Shown here piece by piece: positions 11,635 to 25,537 of a stretch of DNA of 64,000 nucleotides (positions are counted from its first letter, which is position 1; each line of letters begins with the position of its first letter). The DNA comes from Neohoeflea coraliihabitans (lineage in GTDB: Bacteria; Pseudomonadota; Alphaproteobacteria; Rhizobiales; Rhizobiaceae). A program made the position numbers and the translations under genes. The notes beneath the pieces are model-generated. The model did not search any database, was not told where the DNA came from, and saw nothing but the letters and a program-made list of their open reading frames with translations. The stretch spans positions 1,123,001 to 1,187,000 of the forward strand of contig NZ_JAHWQX010000001.1 in the NCBI RefSeq assembly GCF_019334345.1, read 5' to 3'.

Positions 11635-12108
11635 ATGTCGCGACGTGCGCGATCTGTCTGTTCGAAACTGAAAGGAACGACGCTGAGGACAGCACAACCG
11701 AAGGGAAATGCCGAAGGTACTTTCTCACCCGTTGCGGAGAACAGCGGTAATGCCGCGCTTCGTCAACTTCAACTGATTCGCGACAGTCTCGCGGATTCAA
11801 AAGCTCAAGACATCGTCTGCATCGATATTACCGGCAAATCGGCTCTCGGAGACCATATGATCGTGGCATCCGGGCGTTCCAGCCGTCACGTCACGGCGAT
11901 CTGCGACCATCTGATGCGCGACATAAAGAACAACGGTTTCGGGGCCCCGAAGATCGAAGGTTTGACCACCGGCGATTGGGTGCTGATTGATTCGGGAGAC
12001 GTGATCGTTCACGTGTTCCGGCCGGAAATACGGGAGTTCTACAACATCGAGAAGATGTGGCAGGCCCCCGAAATTCCGATGGCGGCCGAAACCGAACAGC
12101 TGCACTGA
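11635..12108 (+). CDS. rsfS: Ribosomal silencing factor RsfS
   Basis: Binds L14 of the 50S subunit and blocks subunit joining in starvation. The RsfS core is clear: DSLADSKAQDIVCIDITGKSALGD-type sequence, MIVASGRSSRHV, WVLIDSGDVIVHVF and REFYNIEKMW. The start is unresolved. TTG 11626 and ATG 11635 have poor ribosome binding sites, whereas a CTG at 11683 sits seven bases after AAAGGA and would give an N-terminus like rhizobial orthologues. The nadD-rsfS-rlmH order is conserved widely in bacteria. Confidence 0.95.
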   Translation: MSRRARSVCSKLKGTTLRTAQPKGNAEGTFSPVAENSGNAALRQLQLIRDSLADSKAQDIVCIDITGKSALGDHMIVASGRSSRHVTAICDHLMRDIKNNGFGAPKIEGLTTGDWVLIDSGDVIVHVFRPEIREFYNIEKMWQAPEIPMAAETEQLH

Positions 12109-12210
12109 CCGCAGGGCAGCTCAGGCAAAACCACGTCACCTGCCGGAAACTGCTTCCGCGCCGGGCGGAAGCAAGTCGGCGGGCTTGACGTGAATATGTC
12201 CCCGGGCTGA

Positions 12211-12702
12211 ATGCATGCCATGAAGATCACCCTGTTTTCCATCGGCCGGTTGAAAGCCGGAGCCGAGGCGGACCTTGCGGCCCGCTATCTTGAGCGACTG
12301 ACGCGATCAGGCCCGCCGATCGGGCTCGAATTCTCCCGCCTGATCGAGTTGCCGGAAAGCCGCGCCCGCACGGCTGCGCAGCGCAAGGCCGAAGAAGCGG
12401 CTGAACTGTTCAAGGCGCAGCGGCCCGGCGCAAACCTCATTCTTCTTGATGAGCGCGGTCGCAACCTCGACTCCGTCGGCTTTGCAACCCATCTCGGCCG
12501 CCTGCGCGACGAAGGATGCCGCGATTTGCTCGTCGCCATTGGCGGGCCGGACGGCTTCGATGCATCAGCGCGCCAGCACGCGGATCTCCTTCTCTCCTTC
12601 GGTCAGATGACCTGGCCGCATCAGCTGGTCCGCGTCCTTGTTGCCGAACAGCTCTACCGCGCCACCACCATCCTGTCTGGCCATCCCTATCATCGCAGTT
12701 GA
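12211..12702 (+). CDS. rlmH: 23S rRNA (pseudouridine1915-N3)-methyltransferase RlmH
   Basis: SPOUT-class methyltransferase acting on helix 69 of the 23S rRNA in the 70S ribosome. The 163-residue protein carries LILLDERGRNLDSVGFA, the SAM-binding AIGGPDGF segment and the C-terminal QLYRATTILSGHPYHRS typical of RlmH. An alternative ATG at 12220 would start MKITLFSIGRLKAG, closer to orthologues. It follows rsfS as in most bacteria. Confidence 0.97.
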   Translation: MHAMKITLFSIGRLKAGAEADLAARYLERLTRSGPPIGLEFSRLIELPESRARTAAQRKAEEAAELFKAQRPGANLILLDERGRNLDSVGFATHLGRLRDEGCRDLLVAIGGPDGFDASARQHADLLLSFGQMTWPHQLVRVLVAEQLYRATTILSGHPYHRS

Positions 12703-12775
12703 CCGCCGACATGAGCACTTCCCCTCACGAAAAGGTTCATGGTGCGTTAACAGGCAATTGGGTAGGGTTCCCCCC

Positions 12776-14254
12776 ATGATTCCGCGCTTCTCATTCGCTC
12801 TGCAATCCGGCATTTCGCCTTTGGCGTTGCAGGCCGCACGGGCAATGCTCGCTTTGGTGTGCGCCGCCTGTCTTTCGGCTGTGCCCTTGCAATCCGCGCG
12901 GGCGACTGAAACCGGCAGCAATGCCGAACTTCTGAACGCTGATGGCGACATCGCGAGCGAAACTGCCGGCGGTTCCGGCGAAGCACCGGTTGCGATTGAT
13001 CCGGCCTTGCAGGAAGAACATCTCGAAAATGTCGATGCGCTCGAAGCCACGCGGCATGACGCCGAAGCGGCGGAAAAAGCGTTGCAGTTGCTTGAGGACG
13101 ATATTGCCGGCTTGCGCGACGAACAGCAGGAACTGCAGACAGCGCTCGAGGCCGCCCGGTCGCGCCGCAATGAACTGGACCGCCAAGTTGGGGAAGGTGA
13201 AACCCGTCTCGCCGATCTGAACCGCCGTCAGGAAACGCTTCGTCTCTCCCTGCTTGCCCGGCGCGACGTGCTGGCCGAGGTCCTCGCCGCATTGCAGCGC
13301 ATCGGACGCAATCCGCCGCCTGCGCTCTTTATCGCCCCTGACGATGCTCTCTCTTCGGTGCGCAGTGCCATCCTGCTGGGGGCTGTCGTTCCCGAAATCC
13401 GCGCCGAGACCGACGCCCTGGCACGCGATCTCGAGGAATTGGCGACGCTGCGCGCCACCATCGCCGAGGAGCGCCGAACCTTGGCCGCGGCGCTTGAAGA
13501 GAACGATCGCGAAAGTGAAAGGCTGGCAGCCCTGGTCATCGAAAAGCTGGCCCTGCAGGATGAAAGCGAGCGTCGCCTTGCGCTCGAACGCCGCAGAGCC
13601 GGAGCGCTGGGTGAAAAGTCTGCCGCGCTGGAATCGGCAATCGCCGAACTCGAACAGCAAATCGACAGCCAGCGCCAGGCGACGCTTGCCGCCCGCCGTG
13701 CCGAGCAGGAGCGCCGCGAGCAACTGGCAGAACAGATGCAGCGCGCCCGCGAGCTGGCCCTGGCCAAGGTGCCTGAGAAAAACCGCATTATTCCGGCATA
13801 CGCCTTCTCAGCGCTCAAGAACACGCTGGTTCAGCCAGTATCCGGCAGCAAGCTCGGAGCATTTGGTGCCGCCGATGGCAGCGGGCATGGGCTGGCTGGC
13901 GAATTGATTGCTGTCGGCGAGAATGCCGTGGTTCGCGCGCCGGCCGATGGCTGGGTGGTCTATTCGGGCCGGTTTCGCTCTTATGGTCACACTCTGATCA
14001 TAGATGTCGGCGAGACCTACCATGTTGTTCTGGCCGGATTGAGCGAGAACACGGTCCCCGCGGGCAGGTTTGTCCTGGCCGGGGAACCGATCGGGACGGT
14101 CGCCGCGAGGCGAATGGCAGGGGCAGCGGCATTGACACTGGCATCGGATGATCCGACCCTTTACATTGAGTTCAGAAAAGGCGGCAAGCCCGTCGATCCC
14201 CGCCCCTGGTGGAAGGACGCATGGTCTTTAGGAAAGGCAAGCAATGATTCGTAA
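12776..14254 (+). CDS. EnvC-like murein hydrolase activator with coiled coil and degenerate LytM (M23) domain
   Basis: A 492-residue periplasmic protein. A hydrophobic N-terminal segment (about 12-40, ending near SARATE) is a probable signal peptide. Residues 75-345 are Glu/Arg/Leu/Ala-rich with strong coiled-coil character, followed by an M23/LytM domain (about 360-470). The metal ligands look lost: the HGL segment is not followed by the usual GIDI, and the YAH position reads VLAGL. This matches EnvC-type proteins, which activate amidases rather than cut peptidoglycan. It overlaps ctpA by 11 bases, suggesting coupled expression. Confidence 0.88.
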   Translation: MIPRFSFALQSGISPLALQAARAMLALVCAACLSAVPLQSARATETGSNAELLNADGDIASETAGGSGEAPVAIDPALQEEHLENVDALEATRHDAEAAEKALQLLEDDIAGLRDEQQELQTALEAARSRRNELDRQVGEGETRLADLNRRQETLRLSLLARRDVLAEVLAALQRIGRNPPPALFIAPDDALSSVRSAILLGAVVPEIRAETDALARDLEELATLRATIAEERRTLAAALEENDRESERLAALVIEKLALQDESERRLALERRRAGALGEKSAALESAIAELEQQIDSQRQATLAARRAEQERREQLAEQMQRARELALAKVPEKNRIIPAYAFSALKNTLVQPVSGSKLGAFGAADGSGHGLAGELIAVGENAVVRAPADGWVVYSGRFRSYGHTLIIDVGETYHVVLAGLSENTVPAGRFVLAGEPIGTVAARRMAGAAALTLASDDPTLYIEFRKGGKPVDPRPWWKDAWSLGKASNDS

Positions 14255-15566
14255 GGTGACACTTTTGGCGGTTGGCGCCCTGATGGGAGCGACGGCATTC
14301 GGCGCTGTGCAATCCTACGGGACCTCTGCCAGTGCAGCGGGCAGCGAGACCTATCGGCAGCTCGCGATCTTCGGAAACGTGTTTGAGCGCGTCCGCGCCC
14401 AATATGTCACCCCGCCCGAGGAAGCCGAACTCGTTGAATCTGCGATCAACGGCATGCTGACTTCGCTCGATCCACATTCCAGCTACCTCAATCAGGACGA
14501 TGCCGACGACATGCGGACCCAGACGCGTGGCGAGTTCGGTGGGCTTGGTATCGAGGTGACGATGGAGGATGAGCTGGTCAAGGTGGTCACCCCGATCGAC
14601 GACACCCCGGCAGCCCGCGCCGGAGTCCTTGCCGGTGACTTCATTTCAGAGATTGATGGCGAGCCGGTCCGCGGCTTGTCGCTGTCGGACGCCGTTGACA
14701 AGATGCGCGGTCCGATCAACACCTCGATCGAACTGACCATCCTGCGCGACGGTGCCGATGCCCCGATACAGATCGAAGTCATCCGCGACATCATCTCGGT
14801 CAAGGCGGTCAAGTACCGCGTTGAGGATGATCTCGGCTATCTTCGCATCATCTCGTTTACCGAAAAGACCTACGGCGATCTCGAGGATGCCATCGAGGCC
14901 ATCACCGAGGAAGTCGGTGCCGACAAGCTGAAAGGCTTCGTACTCGATCTTCGCCTCAATCCCGGTGGACTTCTCGATCAGGCCATCAGCGTCTCCGACG
15001 CCTTTCTCGAGCGCGGCGAGATCGTGTCCACACGCGGTCGCAACCCTGAGGAAACCCGCCGGTTCAATGCCCGGCCGGGCGACCTGACCGATGGCAAACC
15101 GCTGATCGTCTTGGTCAATGGCGGATCGGCCTCGGCATCCGAGATCGTTGCCGGCGCGCTGCAGGACCACAAGCGTGCCACGGTGCTGGGCACACGCTCC
15201 TTCGGCAAGGGTTCAGTGCAGACGATCATTCCGCTTGACGAGACGACCGCCTTGCGACTGACCACGGCCCTCTATTACACGCCCTCCGGCAAATCGATCC
15301 AGGGAACGGGAATCATGCCGGACATCGAGCTCGAAGAGCCGGTGCCCGAGGAGCTGCGCGGCCGGGTCCGAGCCGCTGGCGAATCGCAGTTGCGCGGTCA
15401 TATTCAGGGCGACGCCGAAACGGATGAAGGCTCCGGCTCGATTGCCTATGTGCCGCCGGATCCGAAGGACGACCAGCAGCTCAACGAGGCCTTCAAGCTT
15501 CTGCGCGGCGAGGTCACCAATGCGGCCTTCCCGCCAAGCCCCGAGACGGCCGAAGTCGAGAACTAA
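14244..15566 (+). CDS. ctpA: C-terminal processing peptidase (S41A, CtpA family)
   Basis: Exported serine protease. An N-terminal membrane or signal segment (about 5-32) is followed by a PDZ domain (about 95-170, GLGIEVTMEDELVKVV) and the S41 core, with the catalytic serine within GGSASASE (293-300) and the general base Lys322 in SFGKGSVQ. Length is 440 residues. In other bacteria CtpA proteases control cell-wall hydrolases, so pairing with an EnvC-like activator is functionally suggestive. The start overlaps the end of the preceding gene. Confidence 0.96.
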   Translation: MIRKVTLLAVGALMGATAFGAVQSYGTSASAAGSETYRQLAIFGNVFERVRAQYVTPPEEAELVESAINGMLTSLDPHSSYLNQDDADDMRTQTRGEFGGLGIEVTMEDELVKVVTPIDDTPAARAGVLAGDFISEIDGEPVRGLSLSDAVDKMRGPINTSIELTILRDGADAPIQIEVIRDIISVKAVKYRVEDDLGYLRIISFTEKTYGDLEDAIEAITEEVGADKLKGFVLDLRLNPGGLLDQAISVSDAFLERGEIVSTRGRNPEETRRFNARPGDLTDGKPLIVLVNGGSASASEIVAGALQDHKRATVLGTRSFGKGSVQTIIPLDETTALRLTTALYYTPSGKSIQGTGIMPDIELEEPVPEELRGRVRAAGESQLRGHIQGDAETDEGSGSIAYVPPDPKDDQQLNEAFKLLRGEVTNAAFPPSPETAEVEN

Positions 15567-15701
15567 GAGCCGAGAATTGAACCTTCACGCCGGCCCGGAC
15601 CATGTTCGGGCCGGCGGTCTTTGTGGCCCGCCCGATCTTCGCCCTTGCCTGCAGCCCGACACCTTGATTCAATGGCAACAGGCAGCGAATCGGAACAACT
15701 G

Positions 15702-16889
15702 ATGCGGGAACCCGACATCCACGCCCCCCTTTTGGGCAAGCCGCGGCGCGAGGCTGCATCTCGGCGGGGTCAGCGAGGGGTTCGCGCGCTCCCGGCCTGT
15801 TCGGCACTCCTGCTGGTGATCGCTGGCAGTGGCTGGGCCGCGTGGCAAGCCCGTATTCCCGTCGCAACACAGCCAGGCGAAGCGACAGAGGCCTCCCTGG
15901 ACCCGGCGTTCACCGGTACCGTGCCGGATCCGGCAAGCCCTGTGCTGCAGAACGAGCCCGAGAACTCCGATCAGCCGCAAATCACGATCATCGATGGCGC
16001 CGGAGCGTCTGGTGATGCGTCGGACCCGCTCGAAGAGAATTATCCTGATGTCAGCGCCCCACCGGGGCCCAGAGGCCAGGACCGGCGCCTTGCCCATCTG
16101 CCGGATCCGGCAGTGCTCGAGACGACAGCCATTGGCAAGCTGCCGGTTCTGGGTGCGGCCGGTGAGCGCGCCTTTGATATCTATGCGCGCCCCTGGTCCG
16201 GGGCACGCGGCACCCGCATTGCCATTCTCATCGGCGGGCTCGGCCTCAGCCAGACCGGAACACAGCACGCATTGCAGGTCCTGCCCGAGGAAATCACCGT
16301 CGCCTTTGCTGCAAATGGCAACAGCCTGCAGCGCTGGATGCAGCAAGCCCGGCGGGATGGCCGCGAGATCATGCTGCAGGTGCCATTCGAGCCATTTGAC
16401 TATCCGCGCAACAATCCTGGCCGGGGGACGCTCACTGTCGATGCCGGAGCGGAACGCAACCTGGCAGACCTGCATGGTGCGATGGCCCGCATCACCAATT
16501 ACACCGGCATCACAAACTTCATGGGAGGGCGCTTTCTTGCCTCTCCGGAAGCCATGGCGCCGGTGATGGACGACCTTGCCGGTCGCGGCCTCATGTTTCT
16601 GGATGACGGCACGGCGGCGCAATCCCTGGCCGACAGTTTTGCCCAGCGCCTTGCCATCCCCTTCGCCGCCGCCGATCTGGTCATCGACACCAGCCGGCAG
16701 CGCGGCGACATTCTTGCCCAGCTTGATACGCTGGAGCGGATCGCGCGCCGCAATGGCACGGCCATCGGGGTCGGGTCGGCGTTTGAGATCACCGTCGATA
16801 CCGTGGCGTCGTGGACCAATGAGGCGAAGGCGCGTGGTATCGAAATCGTTGGCGTCGCTGCCCTGGCAGACGATCCGCAAAGAAACTGA
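15702..16889 (+). CDS. Divergent polysaccharide deacetylase family protein (YibQ/DUF610)
   Basis: A 395-residue protein with one N-terminal transmembrane segment (about residues 30-50), a low-complexity linker, and a divergent NodB-like domain from about 165 ([43 protein letters not shown]). The family stands next to envC and ctpA in many proteobacteria and is presumed to act in the cell envelope; enzymatic activity is unproven. ATG 15702 fits the family N-terminus ([12 protein letters not shown]); ATG 15672 is also in frame. Confidence 0.88.
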   Translation: MREPDIHAPLLGKPRREAASRRGQRGVRALPACSALLLVIAGSGWAAWQARIPVATQPGEATEASLDPAFTGTVPDPASPVLQNEPENSDQPQITIIDGAGASGDASDPLEENYPDVSAPPGPRGQDRRLAHLPDPAVLETTAIGKLPVLGAAGERAFDIYARPWSGARGTRIAILIGGLGLSQTGTQHALQVLPEEITVAFAANGNSLQRWMQQARRDGREIMLQVPFEPFDYPRNNPGRGTLTVDAGAERNLADLHGAMARITNYTGITNFMGGRFLASPEAMAPVMDDLAGRGLMFLDDGTAAQSLADSFAQRLAIPFAAADLVIDTSRQRGDILAQLDTLERIARRNGTAIGVGSAFEITVDTVASWTNEAKARGIEIVGVAALADDPQRN

Positions 16890-16899
16890 GGCCAGATCG

Positions 16900-17475
16900 A
16901 TGGATGGCACTGACGGACAGGACGCTCCGCAAGGCAAGAAAAACGGTCCTGCCGTTCAACCGGTGGCAAAGGACAGCCTTCCCTACCGCCCGTGCGTCGG
17001 CATCATGGTGCTCAACGCCAAGGGGAAAGTCTGGGTCGGACGCCGGCTCTCGGTTGGCAATTCTGAAGCTGGCGGCGTACCGCAGCTCTGGCAAATGCCC
17101 CAGGGCGGCATCGATCCCGGCGAAGATCACCAGGCCGCCGCCCGCCGCGAACTCTATGAGGAGACGGGCATGCGTTCGATCTCCTTGCTGCGCGAAGCAC
17201 CGGACTGGATCAGCTATGATCTTCCCGATCACCTGATCGGCGTTGGGCTGAAGGGGAAGTATCGCGGCCAGAGACAACGCTGGTTCGCCTATCGCTTCGA
17301 CGGCGACGAAAGCGAGATTGCCATCAACCCTCCACCCGATGGGCACACCCCGGAATTCGACGCCTGGAAGTGGGCCAAAATGGCAACCCTCCCGGACCTT
17401 GTTGTCGGCTTCAAGAAGCAGCTGTACCGCCAGGTGGTTGCCGCCTTTACCCCGCTGGTCGACGAACAGTCATGA
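16900..17475 (+). CDS. rppH: RNA pyrophosphohydrolase RppH
   Basis: Nudix hydrolase that removes pyrophosphate from triphosphorylated 5' RNA ends and so starts mRNA decay. The Nudix box [20 protein letters not shown] continues to TGM (about residues 68-90). Supporting family features are [21 protein letters not shown] and the C-terminal [10 protein letters not shown] 32-residue hydrophilic N-terminal extension precedes the Nudix fold. The stop overlaps the next start (ATGA). Confidence 0.95.
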   Translation: MDGTDGQDAPQGKKNGPAVQPVAKDSLPYRPCVGIMVLNAKGKVWVGRRLSVGNSEAGGVPQLWQMPQGGIDPGEDHQAAARRELYEETGMRSISLLREAPDWISYDLPDHLIGVGLKGKYRGQRQRWFAYRFDGDESEIAINPPPDGHTPEFDAWKWAKMATLPDLVVGFKKQLYRQVVAAFTPLVDEQS

Positions 17476-18167
17476 AACTGATCGGTCTTCTCGGCGGCAT
17501 GAGTTGGGAATCAACCGCACTCTACTACAAGATGATCAACGAGACGGTGAAGTCCGAGCGCGGCGGCCTGCATTCGGCACGGATCCTGTTGCATTCGGTG
17601 AACTTTCACGAGATCGCCGCATGCCAGCACGATGGCGACTGGGCCGGCGCCGGGCGCCTGCTCGTGGCGGCCGCCCAGTCGCTGCGTGCTGGCGGTGCTG
17701 ACTTTCTGGTCATTGCAACCAACACGATGCACAAGCTCGCCCTGGAGATCGAAACGGCCGGCAATTTGCCGCTGCTGCACATCGTCGATCCGACCGCCGA
17801 GGCCCTGCGCGCCGACGGCCATCGTCGTGTCGCCCTGCTCGGCACCCGCTTCACCATGGAAGAAGATTTCTACCGCCGGCGTCTGACCGATCGCTTCGGC
17901 CTCGAAGTTTTCGTTCCGGACCAGACCGGGCGCGAGACGATCCATCGCATCATTTATGAGGAATTGTGCCGCGGCACGGTCAATCCGGCTTCAGCAGAAT
18001 TGTTCCGGGATGTCATCACCACGCTCAAGGCGTCCGGAGCCCAGGCGCTGATTCTCGGCTGCACCGAACTGACCATGATCATCGACAGCGACACCAGCGC
18101 GCTGCCTCTCTATGATACGACGCTCTTGCATGCCACCAGAGCCGCAAGGTTTGCCATGGAGACCTAG
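17472..18167 (+). CDS. Aspartate/glutamate racemase family protein, Thr/Cys active-site type (YgeA-like)
   Basis: PLP-independent racemase of 231 residues beginning [14 protein letters not shown]. The usual first catalytic cysteine is absent: the motif reads ATNTMHK with Thr83, while the second, GCTEL, keeps Cys197. E. coli YgeA, an L-Asp/Glu-specific racemase, is described with Thr83 and Cys197, and the numbering here is identical. The likely reaction is therefore L-to-D conversion of Asp/Glu; this is inference. ATG overlaps rppH (ATGA) and the GNAT gene follows after one base, so the three genes are coupled. Confidence 0.9.
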   Translation: MKLIGLLGGMSWESTALYYKMINETVKSERGGLHSARILLHSVNFHEIAACQHDGDWAGAGRLLVAAAQSLRAGGADFLVIATNTMHKLALEIETAGNLPLLHIVDPTAEALRADGHRRVALLGTRFTMEEDFYRRRLTDRFGLEVFVPDQTGRETIHRIIYEELCRGTVNPASAELFRDVITTLKASGAQALILGCTELTMIIDSDTSALPLYDTTLLHATRAARFAMET

Positions 18168-18168
18168 G

Positions 18169-18690
18169 ATGCCCCACGGGCGTATCGCCGTCAGCCAATG
18201 TCGTTTCCGCGCCGCCGAAGCCAATGATCGCGCCGCGATAAGCGCCGTTGAGGAAGCCGCATTCGGCCGCAGCGCCGAGGCTGAACTCTCGCACGCGCTC
18301 AATGCCTCCCCCGACATTGCCACACTCTCGCTGGTGGCCGAGCGTGCCGGCGACATTATCGGGCATGTGCTCTTCTCTGCCATCGAGGGGCCAGGGGGCG
18401 CGCTTGCCCTGGCGCCGCTGGCGGTCGCCCCCGCCTGGCAGGACATGCATGTTGGCACCGAACTCGTGCGGCGCGGGCTTGACGCGGCAGCACAGGCCGG
18501 TTGGCGCGCCGTCTATGTCCTCGGTGCTCCTGGCTACTATTGTCGTTTCGGCTTTCGATCCGAGCTTGCCGATGCTGCCACGGTGCCGTGGCAGGGACCG
18601 GAATTCATGGCAATCGAGCTGACGGAAGATGCACTGCGTGGCTGGACCGGAACGCTGCGCTATCCGGCGCCCTTCACCGCTCTGGGCTAA
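18169..18690 (+). CDS. GNAT family N-acetyltransferase (YhbS-like)
   Basis: A 173-residue acetyltransferase with the YhbS-type order: RAAEANDRAAISAVEEAAF, GHVLFSAIEG, LAPLAVAPAWQDMHVGTELVRRGL (acetyl-CoA loop) and YVLGAPGYYCRFGF. The loop reads WQDMHVG instead of the usual QxxGxG, a mild divergence. It begins one base after the racemase stop and is followed by a terminator shared with the converging atpC. Substrate unknown; the racemase product is one possibility. Confidence 0.88.
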   Translation: MPHGRIAVSQCRFRAAEANDRAAISAVEEAAFGRSAEAELSHALNASPDIATLSLVAERAGDIIGHVLFSAIEGPGGALALAPLAVAPAWQDMHVGTELVRRGLDAAAQAGWRAVYVLGAPGYYCRFGFRSELADAATVPWQGPEFMAIELTEDALRGWTGTLRYPAPFTALG

Positions 18691-18716
18691 GGCCGCCACG
18701 CCCGGCTGAACGAGAA

Positions 18717-18737
18717 ACGGGCCCGCAGCGGGCCCGT
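18717..18737. terminator. Hairpin between converging GNAT and atpC genes
   Basis: ACGGGCCC and GGGCCCGT form a perfect 8-bp stem around the loop GCAGC. It lies between two gene ends that face each other and is symmetrical, so it can stop transcription from both sides. T-runs are weak. Confidence 0.6.
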
Positions 18738-18764
18738 CCAATACGCGTTCCTGCGGCCGTTACG

Positions 18765-19172
18765 TCAGGCCGGCAGGATGGCCCCTTGCAGGGTCGTCAA
18801 CTGATCGAGAAACTCGCGTGCCTTCTGTTGCTGCACGTCGTGCTGCGCTTCGACGACAGCCTTTTCGGCGGAGGCGATCTGCGCCTTGATCATTTCGGCA
18901 TCGATCGCATCAACATGAATGGCTGATTCGGCGAGGACCGTGCAGGCATCCGGCAGAATGTCGGCAAAACCGCCGAACACCACATAGCGGTCTTCCTGCC
19001 CGTCGGCACCCGCCAAGGTGACGATGCCGGGACGGATCGTCGCCATGGTCGGCGCGTGGTCGGCCATCACCGTCATGTCGCCTTCCGATCCCGGAATGAC
19101 CACCGAGGTGATCTCCCGCGAAACGAGAAGCTGTTCCGGCGAAACGAGTTCGAATGTGAAGCTGTTGGCCAT
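18765..19172 (-). CDS. atpC: ATP synthase F1, epsilon subunit
   Basis: A 135-residue protein with the beta-sandwich N-terminus (SFTFELVSPEQLLVSREITSVVIPGSEGDM) and a C-terminal helical part rich in Ala, Gln and Glu. It is part of the rotor stalk and in alphaproteobacteria inhibits ATP hydrolysis only weakly (family knowledge). It is the last gene of the atpHAGDC cluster, 110 bases after atpD. Confidence 0.97.
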   Translation of the reverse strand: MANSFTFELVSPEQLLVSREITSVVIPGSEGDMTVMADHAPTMATIRPGIVTLAGADGQEDRYVVFGGFADILPDACTVLAESAIHVDAIDAEMIKAQIASAEKAVVEAQHDVQQQKAREFLDQLTTLQGAILPA

Positions 19173-19282
19173 GGATTGTGAGCGGCACGCATTGGCGATC
19201 GACTTGAACCGGATCCCGTTTGATCCGCTCTTGCCTGTTCAACGCGCGCGCTGCTCCTCCTGTTCGCTGATCCGTTTCCTGC

Positions 19283-21716
<2,434 letters not shown>

Positions 21717-21745
21717 CCGTTACTGGTCCTTGCGGTCTGTTCGCC

Positions 21746-23835
<2,090 letters not shown>

Positions 23836-24105
23836 GGGCGGGTTTTTCCCTCGTTTCTGTTCAGGGTCTCGCCGACGCTCCGGAGTGAGTCTGGCAAAAT
23901 CCTGATTTCATTACGTAATTTTTTGAGGCTGTGCGGCCATTCGGCTGCTTTTTCCCAAAATTCGCGGTTCGTCTAGCATAGAGCGGTGGGACTCGCAACA
24001 CGCTGCGAGCCGGTTATCCGCTTCCCTTCGGGTCCCGATGCTATCGCTTTCGCGCCGCCCCTGGGCCGGCTTGATCCGCAGGCACTGCATGCAGAGCTCA
24101 GCCGG

Positions 24106-24495
24106 TTACATCACACTCACGGCATAGAGCAATGGTGCGGCGGCTAGGGCGGCCTCGATGCACACGGAAATCAGGTTGAACAGCGTCAGTCCGCGATCGA
24201 ACAGCATCGACATCAGCCGGCCGAGCGCGGTAAATCCCCAGCCGGCACCAAGCGCGATGTAGAGCAGCGGCTGCGCGAACACGATCGCACACAATCCCAC
24301 CCCGAGATAAAAGCCGGCCATCGTGCCGCGTCCTTCGGCCACAGCTTCCGGATGGCGCGGCACCGTCTGGATGCGCAGGATTCGAAATGACAGCCGCGGC
24401 GCAACCAGCAGCAGCAGGCCGAAAAAGATTGTCACGAGCGCTGAAACCCAGGCCAGCAACTCGCTGGTTTCGCTCGGGACATAAAATGAAAGCAT
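24106..24495 (-). CDS. Small integral membrane protein, DUF4345-like
   Basis: A 129-residue protein with about four hydrophobic helices (around 13-33, 59-79, 81-95 and 104-127). The sequence GTMAGFYLGVGLCAIVF and FTALGRLMSMLFDRGLT resembles the DUF4345 family of alphaproteobacterial membrane proteins of unknown function. It stands alone between the atp cluster and an XRE regulator. Function unknown; the family call comes from memory. Confidence 0.7.
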   Translation of the reverse strand: MLSFYVPSETSELLAWVSALVTIFFGLLLLVAPRLSFRILRIQTVPRHPEAVAEGRGTMAGFYLGVGLCAIVFAQPLLYIALGAGWGFTALGRLMSMLFDRGLTLFNLISVCIEAALAAAPLLYAVSVM

Positions 24496-24694
24496 CGCGG
24501 TTCCCCTATCGACAAGTCGCGGCGCGAACCCCCGTTCGCAATGACACCCGACGACGGCTCACCTGCCACCGATCGGTCCTTCGATATTACCCGTTTAGCA
24601 TGCTCGCCGCCGGCATCAAGGCCGCGTCGCGCCGCCGGCGCTGAAATCAGTTCATCGCCTCCGTCAGCCTTCATCAGCGCAAGCGGGAGGCTCG

Positions 24695-25537
24695 TCAATC
24701 GCGCAAAAAGCCCCGAATGGTGCGCGCCGCACCGCGCGCTTCCACCGCCGCCTCGCGCACCAGCCCGTCAAAATGCTCGGTCAGCGCCTGCACTTGCCGG
24801 CTCTCGCGATAGACCAGATACACCTGTCCGACATATACAGCGGCCAGCAGCCGGCCAAACACGGTAATCGGCGCTGAAAAAACCTTGCGCGAATCGTACA
24901 TGTAGAGCCGCAGCGACGGATAGAGTTCGGCGCAGCGACCGGCCATGAACTCCACTTGCGCACGCCGCGTCTCAGGGTCGATGCCCTGCCAGTAGCCCTC
25001 TCCCTGCGCCAGGGCACGCACCAGGTCGATCGGCACACAGATCTCGTAGTCCGAGCCCGGTGCCTGCATCCAGTTGATCGTATCGCGCATCGTCTCGCGG
25101 GCCTGGCTTGGCGTCTTGTCGAGAAAGGCCGCATATTCCCAGTCGAGCAAAGCCTCTGTCTTCAGCATGTCCGGCAAGGTCGCCGGCACGTGCCGGATCT
25201 TGCTGCCGGCCGCCTCCTGGTGCCAGGCAAGGATCTGATCGTCAGAGGGCGTTCGAGCAGCCGTTTCCATCCGCAGACTGGTTGAGAGGACCTCGGCAGC
25301 AGACTCCGGGCGGTCGGACAGGCCGAGAAGCCAATCGACGCTGACACCCAGGGCCGCTGCGCATTCCGCAACCAGATGCGCATTCGGCATGCGCAGCTCA
25401 TCCCCGGCAAGCAATTGCGCGATCGTCGAGCGATCAACCCCGGCCTGGCGTGCCAGGCCGCTGCGGCTGATGCCGCGCTCGTTCAAGCGTTGCGCCAGCC
25501 GCGACCGAAAAAGGGAAGCTCGCATCTCTTTTTGCAT
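24695..25537 (-). CDS. XRE-family transcriptional regulator with uncharacterised C-terminal domain
   Basis: Residues about 13-70 form a Cro/C1-type helix-turn-helix (RLAQRLNERGISRSGLARQA, VDRSTIAQLLAG). The remaining 200 residues (with ILAWHQEAAGSKIRHVP, INWMQAPGSDYEICVPIDLV, YMYDSRKVFSAPITVFG) match no domain I can name; their mixed alpha/beta look could be a sensor. It is divergent from a DUF2061 gene across a very AT-rich 130-base spacer, where it may bind. ATG 25525 is an alternative start. Confidence 0.85.
   Translation of the reverse strand: MQKEMRASLFRSRLAQRLNERGISRSGLARQAGVDRSTIAQLLAGDELRMPNAHLVAECAAALGVSVDWLLGLSDRPESAAEVLSTSLRMETAARTPSDDQILAWHQEAAGSKIRHVPATLPDMLKTEALLDWEYAAFLDKTPSQARETMRDTINWMQAPGSDYEICVPIDLVRALAQGEGYWQGIDPETRRAQVEFMAGRCAELYPSLRLYMYDSRKVFSAPITVFGRLLAAVYVGQVYLVYRESRQVQALTEHFDGLVREAAVEARGAARTIRGFLRD

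Noticed and set aside
12638-12775. Longer N-terminus of the EnvC-like protein
   Set aside because: It overlaps rlmH and would place the signal peptide inside the protein; ATG 12776 begins directly before the signal peptide.
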